NCBI GenBank assembly: GCA_964520785.1
Contig: CAZFQG010000034.1
Location: forward strand, 1 to 40,336
Origin: CAZFQG01 sp964520785
GTDB lineage: Bacteria > Planctomycetota > Planctomycetia > Pirellulales > Thermoguttaceae
DNA length: 40,336 nt
Reading direction: 5' to 3'
A program made the position numbers and the translations under genes. Each line of letters begins with the position of its first letter. The stretch's first letter is position 1. Positions 6,214 to 14,423 of this stretch are shown one piece after another. Below the pieces are notes generated by a model. The model was not told the origin of the DNA and did no database searches. It saw only the letters and a list, made by a program, of their open reading frames with translations.

Positions 6214-8715
6214 TCAGGTGCGATCTTCTTTTGTCCCGCGATAGAACCGGGCCAGGCGTTTGGGCGAAATCCCGGCGAAATAGCCGAGTAGCACGGCCTG
6301 GTTGCACAAGATGGTGCGTAGTATGCCCAACCTTTGCCAGCGTCTGGCGGAGGTGATGACGGACTCTCGAACCGTGACGACGCGTCCGCGGCGACGAAGA
6401 CGTCGCACCAGTTCGAAGTCCTCCATAATCGGCAGCGGGGCGAAACCGCCCAGTTCGTTGAAGACGCGTTTTTCGATGAACAGCCCCTGGTCACCGTACG
6501 GCCAACCGAAAAACGAGGACCGTAGATTGGTCCCCCATTCAACGAGGCGCATGGACAAGCCAGTGGCGCTGGAACCGAAGCGAAAAGCGCCGGCGACCGT
6601 GCGAGGATCGTCGAGTGCGCGACGCACCGCCGCCTCATAGTCTTCGGGGAGCAACGTGTCCGCGTGCAGGAACAGGAGATGTCGCCCCTTGGCTTGGGCC
6701 GCGCCCGCGTTTTGCTGAGCCGCGCGACCCCCGTCGACCGGGAGGACCGTCGCCCCCGCCACCGCGGCCACGTCGCGAGTCGTGTCGTCGCTCCCGCCGT
6801 CGGCGACGATTACCTCTACCTCCTCGCCGGTCAGAACCCGCTCGAGGGTGGCGCCCAGGTACTCGGCTTCGTTCAAGGTCGGAATGACGACGGACAAGAG
6901 CGGTCTGTTATGGAAGACGTCGGCGAACTCCGGATCGGCTCGGAGGGGAACGAGGTCCTCCGGGCGGTCGACGTCGTTGAGCACCGGCAATTCGGCAAGG
7001 GTCAACCCGAGACGGCCAATCGCCGCCCGGGTCTGCCGCGCCACCCGGTCGGTACTCCAGTCGATCGCGGTGAACAATTCCGGGTGATGGTGGGTCATGC
7101 CGATGAGATAATAGCCCCCGTCACCGGCAGGGCCGAGAACGACGTCATGGTCGGCGAGCAGTTCGGCCGCGCGGGAAAGGAGGTCGACGGAAAGGCCGGG
7201 CACGTCGGTACCAATCGCCACCGCGCGGGCGGCGCCGTCCGCGAACGCCTTACCGAAAGCCTCTCGCATCCGCGTTCCCAGATCGCCCGAAGTCTGAGGC
7301 TGGAAGTGCAAGTTGGTTCCGAGCCAGGCGCGAAAATCACGACGCCTGGCACCCGTGAAGCACACGGTCGGAAACATGCCGCTCTTTCCGCAAGCCTCGC
7401 GCGCGATCGCGACCGTCCGTTCCGCCAGACGGCGATACAGCCGTGCCGCCCCCTCGGGTCCCAATGCGGGGATCATGCGCGTCTTGGCCTTGCCTGGGAC
7501 AGGAAATCGTGCAAAAAGAAGCAGAGCGCCGGTTTCCGCGGCCTGGGGGCGGCCGGCGGCGTCTTTTTTATCCCCTGTCTCGACCGCCCGCTGATACTTC
7601 GTAATAAAACGGCGGTCCAGCCAATTCTTGAGGAGAAAGGGCAGGCGTCCGGAAAAAGAGAATCGTCCGCGGGTCAACAGCCCCGTTCCATCGCCACGGT
7701 TGAGGACCAGCAGATAACGGTCCTGGGGCACAAACGGACGTCCGGGGCGTCCGTCGACGGCGGCAAGCAGGTTATGGAATAGAATCGGAGATTCGCGAAC
7801 GGCATGGACACCGACTCGATCCAACCGGCGCGATTGGAGGCTAATGCAGTCGCCGCCGCCGAACACTCCCGGGTGAGAGATCGACTGCAATTCTTCGTCT
7901 ACCACGAGCGCCCCGCCCTCGTCCGTCGTCAGGCCGGATCGACGCAGCAGTTCGGGGGGATGCACTCCGGTCGCGGCCACCACGAAATCCGCCTCGATGA
8001 AGGTCTGATCCTCGCACACAACCCCACCTTGACGGCACCGCTCCACTCGCCGGCCGGTATAGAGGACAACCCCCTGCCGTTCGAACCACCCAGCCATTCG
8101 CTTGCCGGCCCCCGCCGGCAGACCGGGCAGCAGCGTTTCAGCCGCCGTAACCAGTCGGATCTTGGCCGGGCGGTTCTCTCTTTCACAAAGTGTCGCCGCA
8201 TTGGCCGCCGCCTCGCAGCCCGCCGGACCTCCGCCGATCACCAGCAGGCGCAATTCGTCCCCGTGTTCCCGTTCGAGGATGGCGGACCGCAAGGCGAGAA
8301 AACGCGAAACGGGTTTTACCGCAAACAGCCGTGGAGCGTCGCCTTCCAATGTGGGCGGTCTGACTTCACTGCCGACGTTGAGCGACAAGACGTCATAGAA
8401 CACGCGCGCGCCATTGTCGAGTAACACACGCTTTTTCGCGGCATCGATCTCGGTGACTTTCGCTTCGATGAATCGCCCGCCGCGATTCTCGACCATCGCG
8501 CGAACATCGACGCTGGCATCGTCCGCGCCGTACCGTCCGGACAGCAACCCCGGACCCATCCCGGAATACCAGAACGGGGCGGGCGCGACGACCGCAACCG
8601 TGGCGCCCAGGCGGATGAATGAATCCAGGTGCGCGAAGCTGTACAGGTGCGCATGTCCGGCACCCACGAAAAGAACATCGGCCTTCAAATCGTCGCGTGT
8701 CCGCTGGGTCTTCAT
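6214..8715 (-). CDS. SelD-type flavoprotein fused to two rSAM/selenodomain-associated transferases
   Basis: An 833-residue three-part fusion. Residues 12-375 are an FAD/NAD(P) oxidoreductase ('VLFVGAGHAH', 'YSGMGPGLLSG', 'VIGGGPAGCE', 'GVFGGGDC') like the one fused to selenide-water dikinase and NDH-2. Residues 396-590 match the TIGR04282 transferase ('LLFARFPVPGKAKTRM', 'GTDVPGL', 'LGPAGDGGYYLIG'). Residues 606-825 match the TIGR04283 family-2 glycosyltransferase ('LSVVIPTLNEAEYL', 'VIVADGGSDDTT', 'LFLHADTLLP', 'MEDFELVRRL'). These are usually separate neighbouring genes; fusion implies they work in one pathway. The start ATG 8715 overlaps the upstream TAA as TAATG, implying translational coupling; an in-frame GTG at 8739 is the alternative. 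Likely the last gene of the four-gene operon. The substrate (arsenical, selenium compound or other sugar) is inferred only from context. Confidence 0.9.
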   Translation of the reverse strand: MKTQRTRDDLKADVLFVGAGHAHLYSFAHLDSFIRLGATVAVVAPAPFWYSGMGPGLLSGRYGADDASVDVRAMVENRGGRFIEAKVTEIDAAKKRVLLDNGARVFYDVLSLNVGSEVRPPTLEGDAPRLFAVKPVSRFLALRSAILEREHGDELRLLVIGGGPAGCEAAANAATLCERENRPAKIRLVTAAETLLPGLPAGAGKRMAGWFERQGVVLYTGRRVERCRQGGVVCEDQTFIEADFVVAATGVHPPELLRRSGLTTDEGGALVVDEELQSISHPGVFGGGDCISLQSRRLDRVGVHAVRESPILFHNLLAAVDGRPGRPFVPQDRYLLVLNRGDGTGLLTRGRFSFSGRLPFLLKNWLDRRFITKYQRAVETGDKKDAAGRPQAAETGALLLFARFPVPGKAKTRMIPALGPEGAARLYRRLAERTVAIAREACGKSGMFPTVCFTGARRRDFRAWLGTNLHFQPQTSGDLGTRMREAFGKAFADGAARAVAIGTDVPGLSVDLLSRAAELLADHDVVLGPAGDGGYYLIGMTHHHPELFTAIDWSTDRVARQTRAAIGRLGLTLAELPVLNDVDRPEDLVPLRADPEFADVFHNRPLLSVVIPTLNEAEYLGATLERVLTGEEVEVIVADGGSDDTTRDVAAVAGATVLPVDGGRAAQQNAGAAQAKGRHLLFLHADTLLPEDYEAAVRRALDDPRTVAGAFRFGSSATGLSMRLVEWGTNLRSSFFGWPYGDQGLFIEKRVFNELGGFAPLPIMEDFELVRRLRRRGRVVTVRESVITSARRWQRLGILRTILCNQAVLLGYFAGISPKRLARFYRGTKEDRT

Positions 8716-10247
8716 TACCTTCGCCACTTCAGTATCCACCGGAGCACGGCCGCCGTCCCGGGCGTGAGGCGGGTCCGATTGTACATGTCGCCAACGCTCT
8801 TGACGGCCTCGGCGAGCGTCGGATAGGGATGAATTACGTTCGCCAGCGTACCCAGGCCGACCTTGCCGGCCATCGCCGTCGACAACTCGCTGATCATGTC
8901 GCCGGCGCGGCGGCCGACGATGGTCGCGCCGACGATTCTGTCCGAGCCTTTCTTCACGAGAACGCGGACGAAGCCTTCCTCGTCGCCTTGGGTCACCGCG
9001 CGATCGTTGTCCTTGAAGGGTTTGGTGAAGACGTCCACCTCGATGCCGCGCTCCCCGGCCTCGGATTCGTACATGCCCACGTGGGCCACCTCGGGGTCAG
9101 TGTACGTACACCAGGGCACGTTGAGTGCGCTGAGCTTCTTTCGCCCCCAGAACAGCGCGTTTTGAATCACAATCCGTGCCGTCGCGTCGGCGGTGTGCGT
9201 AAACTTGTGTTTCAAGCACGCGTCGCCGGCGGCATAGATTCGTTTATTGGTGGTTCGCAGACGGTCGTCCACTTTCACGCCGTGGCGCAAGTCATATTCC
9301 ACGCCGGCGGCTTCCAAGCCCAAGCCCTCCACGTTCGGCACGCGGCCGTAGCCCACGAGGATATCGTCGGCCGCGACCACCCGTTCGCCGTCGGGGGTTT
9401 TGACGTGAACGTGCTTTCCCTCCGGATCGCGGGCGATCTTGAGGACCTCGGCGTTGAGCAGGCAGTCGATACCCTCCGCCATGAAGGTCCGGCCGACGAT
9501 TTCGGCCGCATCGCGATCCTCCTTGCCCAGAAACCGCGGCCCTTTCTCGATGATCGTCACCTCCGCGCCGAGGCGCCGGAAGGCCTGACCCAGTTCGCAT
9601 CCGATGGGTCCCGAACCCAGCACCGCCAGGCGGCGCGGTAACTCGGTCAGCGAGAAGATCGTCTCGTTGGTGTGGTAACCGGCGTCCGCAAGTCCCTCGA
9701 TATCCGGCCGCAAGGCACGCGCGCTGGTGGCGATGCAGGCCCGGGCGAAGCGGAGCGTCCCTCCGGCGACCTCGACGGTATCCGGCCCGGTGAATGTCGC
9801 GTCGCCCAGATAGACGTCGATGCCCATGTCGCGGAATCGCTCGGCCGCGTCATGCCGGCTGATTTCTCCGCGCACCCGTCGTACTCGGTCCATGACGGCC
9901 GGGAAGTCCACGTCACCGGCGGCCGGCGCCACGCCGTAGCGGCCGGCTCGACGCACTCCGGCCGCCACGCGCGAGGCGGCGATCAGCGTCTTGCTCGGAA
10001 CGCAGCCGAAGTTGAGGCAGTCGCCGCCGAGGAGGTATCGTTCGATGAGGGCGACCTTCCCACCGAGCCCCGCGACCCCCGCGGCCGTCACCAGTCCGGC
10101 CGAGCCGGCGCCGATGACGACCATGTTGTAGCGGCCGGTCGGCGTCGGGTTTTGCCAATCCGACGGATGCGCATTGCCGAGGAGCGTCTGATTGAACTCG
10201 TCCATCGGACCCAGTTCCGTACTCGAAATATGGGGCGTTCCATTCAT
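8715..10247 (-). CDS. MerA-like pyridine nucleotide-disulfide oxidoreductase
   Basis: A 510-residue class I flavoprotein disulfide reductase. FAD-binding 'MVVIGAGSAGLV' is followed by the redox pair in 'GGDCLNFGCVPSK' (C77 and C82), the NAD(P)-binding 'LAVLGSGPIGCELGQAF', the second FAD motif 'RIYAAGDAC', and the dimerization domain ending 'HPYPTLAEAV'. It resembles mercuric reductase but lacks the N-terminal HMA domain and the C-terminal vicinal cysteines that carry Hg(II), so Hg reduction is not supported. Such proteins are commonly next to TVP38/TMEM64 genes, as here. Its start overlaps the TVP38 stop (ATGA) and its stop overlaps the next start. A 40-residue N-terminal extension precedes the Rossmann fold. 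Confidence 0.9.
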   Translation of the reverse strand: MNGTPHISSTELGPMDEFNQTLLGNAHPSDWQNPTPTGRYNMVVIGAGSAGLVTAAGVAGLGGKVALIERYLLGGDCLNFGCVPSKTLIAASRVAAGVRRAGRYGVAPAAGDVDFPAVMDRVRRVRGEISRHDAAERFRDMGIDVYLGDATFTGPDTVEVAGGTLRFARACIATSARALRPDIEGLADAGYHTNETIFSLTELPRRLAVLGSGPIGCELGQAFRRLGAEVTIIEKGPRFLGKEDRDAAEIVGRTFMAEGIDCLLNAEVLKIARDPEGKHVHVKTPDGERVVAADDILVGYGRVPNVEGLGLEAAGVEYDLRHGVKVDDRLRTTNKRIYAAGDACLKHKFTHTADATARIVIQNALFWGRKKLSALNVPWCTYTDPEVAHVGMYESEAGERGIEVDVFTKPFKDNDRAVTQGDEEGFVRVLVKKGSDRIVGATIVGRRAGDMISELSTAMAGKVGLGTLANVIHPYPTLAEAVKSVGDMYNRTRLTPGTAAVLRWILKWRR

Positions 10248-11002
10248 TTGCTCGGCTCCCGTGCTTCGCCGTTCCCTTGTGGATCGGAAATGCTCTTCTT
10301 CATCGCTTTTCCAGCGATACGTGTCACGACCACGACCACCAGCAGCGTCGCGACCAGACCGCCCCAGAAAAATGCCTGCCGCACCCAGCCGCCTTCGACC
10401 TCTCCGGCGGCGACCTCGGTCAAGGAGCGCAATCCCGAACCGAGGTAAACATACGCCACCGTTCCCGGTAGCATGCCGATCCAGGAGGCCAGCATGTACT
10501 TCCAGAGTTCCACGCCGGTCAGCCCGTAAGCGTAGTTTTGCAGATTGAATGGAAAGATCGGGCTCAGCCGCGTCAGCAGTACGATCTTGAAGCCCTGTTC
10601 CCCGACGGCGCGGTCGATGGCGGCGAACTTGGGCCGGTCGGCGACCTTGTTACGCACCCAGTCGCGGGCAAAGGTTCGACCGACGAGGAAGGACGCCGTG
10701 GCGCCCAGCGTGCTGCCTATTGACACGGCGACCGTGCCCATCGGTACGCCGAACAGGAAGCCCGCCGCCAGGGTGAGGATTACACCGGGAAGCAAGAGCA
10801 CGGTGGCCGGAATATAGAACGCCGCAACGAAGAACGGGGCCCAGAATCCGAACCCGCGCGTCCACTCCAACACCGCGACGAGATACTCCTTGACCGGCAG
10901 AAGAAACGACGCCGCGGCCAACCCAACGAGAATCACGATCAACGCGATTAGCTTCAGCCGGTGGCTTCGTTTTTGCGGGGCATGTTCCGTTTGTTCGGTC
11001 AT
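10244..11002 (-). CDS. TVP38/TMEM64 (VTT/DedA-like) membrane protein
   Basis: A 252-residue inner-membrane protein with about five hydrophobic segments and the VTT/SNARE-associated motif: 'LLPGVILTLAAGFLFG', 'GSTLGATASFLVGR', 'VLLTRLSPIFPFNLQNYAYG' and 'IGMLPGTVAYVYLG'. The family is implicated in lipid scrambling and in selenite or other oxyanion movement in some bacteria; no transport substrate can be read from the sequence. AGGAGA lies 8 bases before ATG 11002. Second gene of the four-gene operon: 48 bases after the radical SAM gene and overlapping the MerA-like gene by 4 bases. Its likely job is a membrane step for the compound handled by the enzymes around it. Confidence 0.9.
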   Translation of the reverse strand: MTEQTEHAPQKRSHRLKLIALIVILVGLAAASFLLPVKEYLVAVLEWTRGFGFWAPFFVAAFYIPATVLLLPGVILTLAAGFLFGVPMGTVAVSIGSTLGATASFLVGRTFARDWVRNKVADRPKFAAIDRAVGEQGFKIVLLTRLSPIFPFNLQNYAYGLTGVELWKYMLASWIGMLPGTVAYVYLGSGLRSLTEVAAGEVEGGWVRQAFFWGGLVATLLVVVVVTRIAGKAMKKSISDPQGNGEAREPSK

Positions 11003-11050
11003 CGCGTTCTCCTATTCTTACGCATTCGGCGACCGGTGATATTCCGGATA

Positions 11051-14000
11051 TTACTCCACCATCGCGGTCGGCCAGAGGGGACATTGCCTACCGATACACT
11101 CGGAATTGCGTGCCTGCTGCTTGCACGAGAGCGGCTCGTCGGCTCGCAGGGGGATATCCAGTAGATCCGCCGACAAGTCCGCCGCCTTTCGCAGGGCGAT
11201 CCAGCAGTCGCGTTGGCAGCATCGGGGCGCGTTCAGAGCGGCGATGTCGGCAAGCGCTTCGGCCACGGAGCGTTGAACGAGTTGCCGTTTGGCTCCGTCG
11301 CAGGGGGTAGCGCCGAGAAGGATCGAAAAGCCCGTGCCAGTGCCCGCGGCCGCGCCGCAGACGCCGAGGAACGCGCACGACCCGCCGGCGACGGTCGCCC
11401 CTCGCTTGATCGCCTGATCGATCTCCTTCTCCCCCACCGATCCACCGGCGTTGCGGTAGGCCGCGACGAGGATGCCGGGCACGAGCGAATGGTGTTCGGG
11501 CCCGTGGATGGGCACGGCGCGGTGCCGGCGAATGCGCTCAAGCAGGGCGATCAAATCGCATTCGGTCGAGTGGATCAGAAGGTGACGGATCACCTCCAGG
11601 GCGTCTTCGCCGTGGCAGACGTCGCAGACGAAATGCCCTTCGGCACAGACGGCGTTGGCGAGCTTGACGTTCCCACAGTAATGACAGGCCTCCGGCTCGG
11701 CGTCCGTGCGATACTGAAGCGGCGCGCCGCAGACCATGCAGTCGGCGCGATGTCGCGTTGCCTTGGCCGGAGCGGGGCCCCCCTCGGGCTCGGTTCCCGT
11801 TGCGGGCGGCGCGCCGCAACAGGTACCCTCCGCGGCGGTCGAGTCTTCCGAAGCGCCAAAGCAACAGCATGCTGCTTGCTCGACGTTCGTGACATGCCCT
11901 TCGGCATCCAGTACGAACACGGAGTCGGCGAGGGGCCGGTTGTCCGTCCAAGCCAGTTCGACGATCTCGCCGCGCGGCAGAATCCGGCCGCCTTCGGTTA
12001 GCACGGCGGCGAACGGACCGCGGTACATGACCGGGCGGGTTACGTCCGCCGGACGGACGGCCGAGTAGGTCACCGAATAGAATGCGTGCCCGCGCACCAT
12101 GCGGTAGGGAAAACGCTTGAGGATCGTCGCCTGGTCGAACCCCACGTCGCCAAGCAACTCGAACAATCGGTCGATCCGAAAGGCGCCGCCGAGGCACTCG
12201 CCCCGCATTTTTTCGTTGTATTGCAGGTGAATAGGAATGTCGTCCTGACTGGTCACGTCGGAGATCACCAGCCGCCCGCCGGGACGGAGTACGCGCAGCA
12301 TCTCGGCGAACGCCTTGCGCTTATGCGGGCAGAGGTTGATCACGCAGTTGGAAATCACCAGGTCCACCGAGGCGTCGGCCAAGGGAAGGTCTTCCAGCAA
12401 GGCCTGGTGAAACTCGGTATTCGCGTAACCGAGATTCCGGGCCACTCCCTCGGCCGCCGCCCTTGCCCGGTCCAACATGGGCGGCAGCATGTCGATGCCG
12501 ACGGCGCGGCCCTCGGGACCAACCCGCCGGGCCACCAGAAACACCTCCATACCGGCCCCGCACCCCAGGTCCACGACCGTCTCGCCCGGTTGCACGTCCG
12601 CGTCGGCCACCGGGCTGCCGCAACCGTAGCTGCGCACCCGGGCCGATTCGGGGATGAAATCCATCTCCTGCGTGTCGTACCGCACGGGGTTGACGATATC
12701 CTCCCGGAGGTCCGCCGCGGCGGCGGTGTAAAACTCCCGGACCAGCGAATGTCCGTCCTTGCCGGGTAGCGAAAGCACGCAGTTCGAATGCGTGAACATC
12801 ACGCCCTCGCTCTCCTCCCCGCACTCGCGCAGGTATTCGCCCATGCGTAGGCGCAACGCGGGCGCGATGGGCGTTTGGAACTGGGCGGCCTCTCTCGCGA
12901 TCAGCCACAACGCAATGCGGTTGTACAGCGGGACGTAAGGGTCGCGGCCGACGAACGATCCGCCGTAAACGAGGCTGTGGTCCACGTCGCCTCCGCCGAC
13001 GAGGAACCGCAGGGGATTCGCCCGGCAGGCTTCGCTGTCTTCCAGGGACGTCTTGCGGAGTTCCTGCAAACGCGGGCTGTTTCGCCAGACCTTTTCGAGT
13101 CCTTCACGGACGTTCCCGCAGTAGGCCTCGGAGTGCAACATCAGCGCCGGTGAAGGGTACACCTCACCGTCGGGACCGACTGCCAGCGACTGCCAGCCGG
13201 CGTTGCTCAGGTCGAAACGGGTGCCGAGAAGCGAAAAAACCTGCGAGCGGAGAATCTCGACGTTGTCGATCTCCACGCCGAGCGCCTCGGCCCGCTCGGC
13301 CGCGCCGCGAAGGGCCGGCCAGATTGCCTCGGGGTCGGCCATAAGCTGTCGCCCGGCCTGGCCTTCGGGGAACAGCCATAGGTAATGCACGTTCGGCAGT
13401 TCCAGCCGCGCCGCGAGGTCCACGACGTGGACCATGTCCTGGAGATTGTCACGATGTACCGTCATCGCCAGGGTCACCGCGAATCGCGCGTCGCGGAGAC
13501 GCTGAACGTCACCAATCATGCGCCGGTAGGCCCCTGGGCCACGCAAGGTGTCGTGGGCGGCTTCGTCCCCGTCCGCGCTGACCTGAAAATGGACGCGGTC
13601 ATGCGGCCAACCGGCGGCCGCATTGACGAGCGTGTCGGCCGTCAGGGCGTTGGTGAGGACCACGACATGGGCGTTTTCGACGGCGAGAATCCGCCCGCAC
13701 AGTTCATAGAAGTCCGGGTGCAGCGTAGGCTCGCCGCCGGTGAAGTAGAACAGCCGGCAGCCGAGTGACAGCGCCTCTTCGACCACCGACCGGGCCAGCG
13801 CCCCGTCGAGCTGCCGACCGGTTTTCGGGGAACAGGCGAACATGCAGTGGCGGCAGGAGACGTTGCAACGGTTGGTCACGTGCAGCCAGCATTCGCCGAG
13901 CCGGTCGAGGGAAAACGCGTTTCCCCGGCCGGGATAGGGCCGTGCGGGGGCATCACGGAACCGGGCCAAGAACCGCCGAACCTGCTCGGAGGCGGTCGTG

Positions 14001-14218
14001 TCGTCCACGAGGTCCCGACGGGCCAATTCGCTAGCGACGGCATCCGCGGACCGGCCGGCGATCGCACGCGAGAGGATAAAATCCCCGCGCTCGTTCGGCA
14101 CGCACCAGTCCGGCCGATCGGGCCATATGTATATACCCCTGCCGTCGTATTCCAGACGAATCACGGGGTCCGCCGATGCAGTTGAAACCTTCGCGCTGAC
14201 CGTAGCGACGCTCGCCAT
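11051..14218 (-). CDS. Radical SAM / ArsM-like methyltransferase / DUF5714 fusion
   Basis: A 1055-residue three-enzyme chain. Residues 18-88 resemble a PqqD-type small domain. Residues 110-400 are a radical SAM domain with the 4Fe-4S motif C118-x3-C122-x2-C125 and 'YFTGGEPTLHPD'. Residues 505-720 are an ArsM-like SAM methyltransferase: 'YGCGSP' (C533), 'VVDLGCGAGMEVFLVARRVG', 'ISNCVINL' (C625) and 'GECLGGAF' (C675), positions that match the three arsenite-binding cysteines of ArsM. Then come Cys clusters 'ACCCFG' and 'TCCGAP', and a DUF5714 domain (about 825-1015) with C827/C830, C845/C848, C865/C868 and 'HGPEHHSLVPG'. ATG 14218 has AGGGA upstream; the frame extends to TTG 14344 without a better start. 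First gene of the operon. Methylation and adenosylation or sulfur/selenium chemistry on one scaffold is inference. Confidence 0.9.
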   Translation of the reverse strand: MASVATVSAKVSTASADPVIRLEYDGRGIYIWPDRPDWCVPNERGDFILSRAIAGRSADAVASELARRDLVDDTTASEQVRRFLARFRDAPARPYPGRGNAFSLDRLGECWLHVTNRCNVSCRHCMFACSPKTGRQLDGALARSVVEEALSLGCRLFYFTGGEPTLHPDFYELCGRILAVENAHVVVLTNALTADTLVNAAAGWPHDRVHFQVSADGDEAAHDTLRGPGAYRRMIGDVQRLRDARFAVTLAMTVHRDNLQDMVHVVDLAARLELPNVHYLWLFPEGQAGRQLMADPEAIWPALRGAAERAEALGVEIDNVEILRSQVFSLLGTRFDLSNAGWQSLAVGPDGEVYPSPALMLHSEAYCGNVREGLEKVWRNSPRLQELRKTSLEDSEACRANPLRFLVGGGDVDHSLVYGGSFVGRDPYVPLYNRIALWLIAREAAQFQTPIAPALRLRMGEYLRECGEESEGVMFTHSNCVLSLPGKDGHSLVREFYTAAAADLREDIVNPVRYDTQEMDFIPESARVRSYGCGSPVADADVQPGETVVDLGCGAGMEVFLVARRVGPEGRAVGIDMLPPMLDRARAAAEGVARNLGYANTEFHQALLEDLPLADASVDLVISNCVINLCPHKRKAFAEMLRVLRPGGRLVISDVTSQDDIPIHLQYNEKMRGECLGGAFRIDRLFELLGDVGFDQATILKRFPYRMVRGHAFYSVTYSAVRPADVTRPVMYRGPFAAVLTEGGRILPRGEIVELAWTDNRPLADSVFVLDAEGHVTNVEQAACCCFGASEDSTAAEGTCCGAPPATGTEPEGGPAPAKATRHRADCMVCGAPLQYRTDAEPEACHYCGNVKLANAVCAEGHFVCDVCHGEDALEVIRHLLIHSTECDLIALLERIRRHRAVPIHGPEHHSLVPGILVAAYRNAGGSVGEKEIDQAIKRGATVAGGSCAFLGVCGAAAGTGTGFSILLGATPCDGAKRQLVQRSVAEALADIAALNAPRCCQRDCWIALRKAADLSADLLDIPLRADEPLSCKQQARNSECIGRQCPLWPTAMVE

Positions 14219-14423
14219 TTCGTTTCCCTGCTCGTCTTGAAGCCGGCATTGGCGATACGCAGGCTGCCGATCCTCCGTATCGTGCATTTCAATACGTTGG
14301 CCCACTTCGGAATCGTTTGCAGTCGTCTTTCCCCTCAATATCAATAGTTGGACGCCTCAGTAATCCCGCATCCTCTTCCGTGCTTCTGTTGGGTGAATCG
14401 AACTAACTGGTATCAACAGGCTG

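Noticed and set aside
8715..10247. Calling the MerA-like gene mercuric reductase (merA)
   Set aside because: The C-terminal cysteine pair and HMA domain are absent and there are no other mer genes.
11051..14218. In-frame TGA/selenocysteine in the radical SAM gene
   Set aside because: The frame is fully open and the known selenocysteine-type C-terminus of the rSAM/selenodomain family is not seen.
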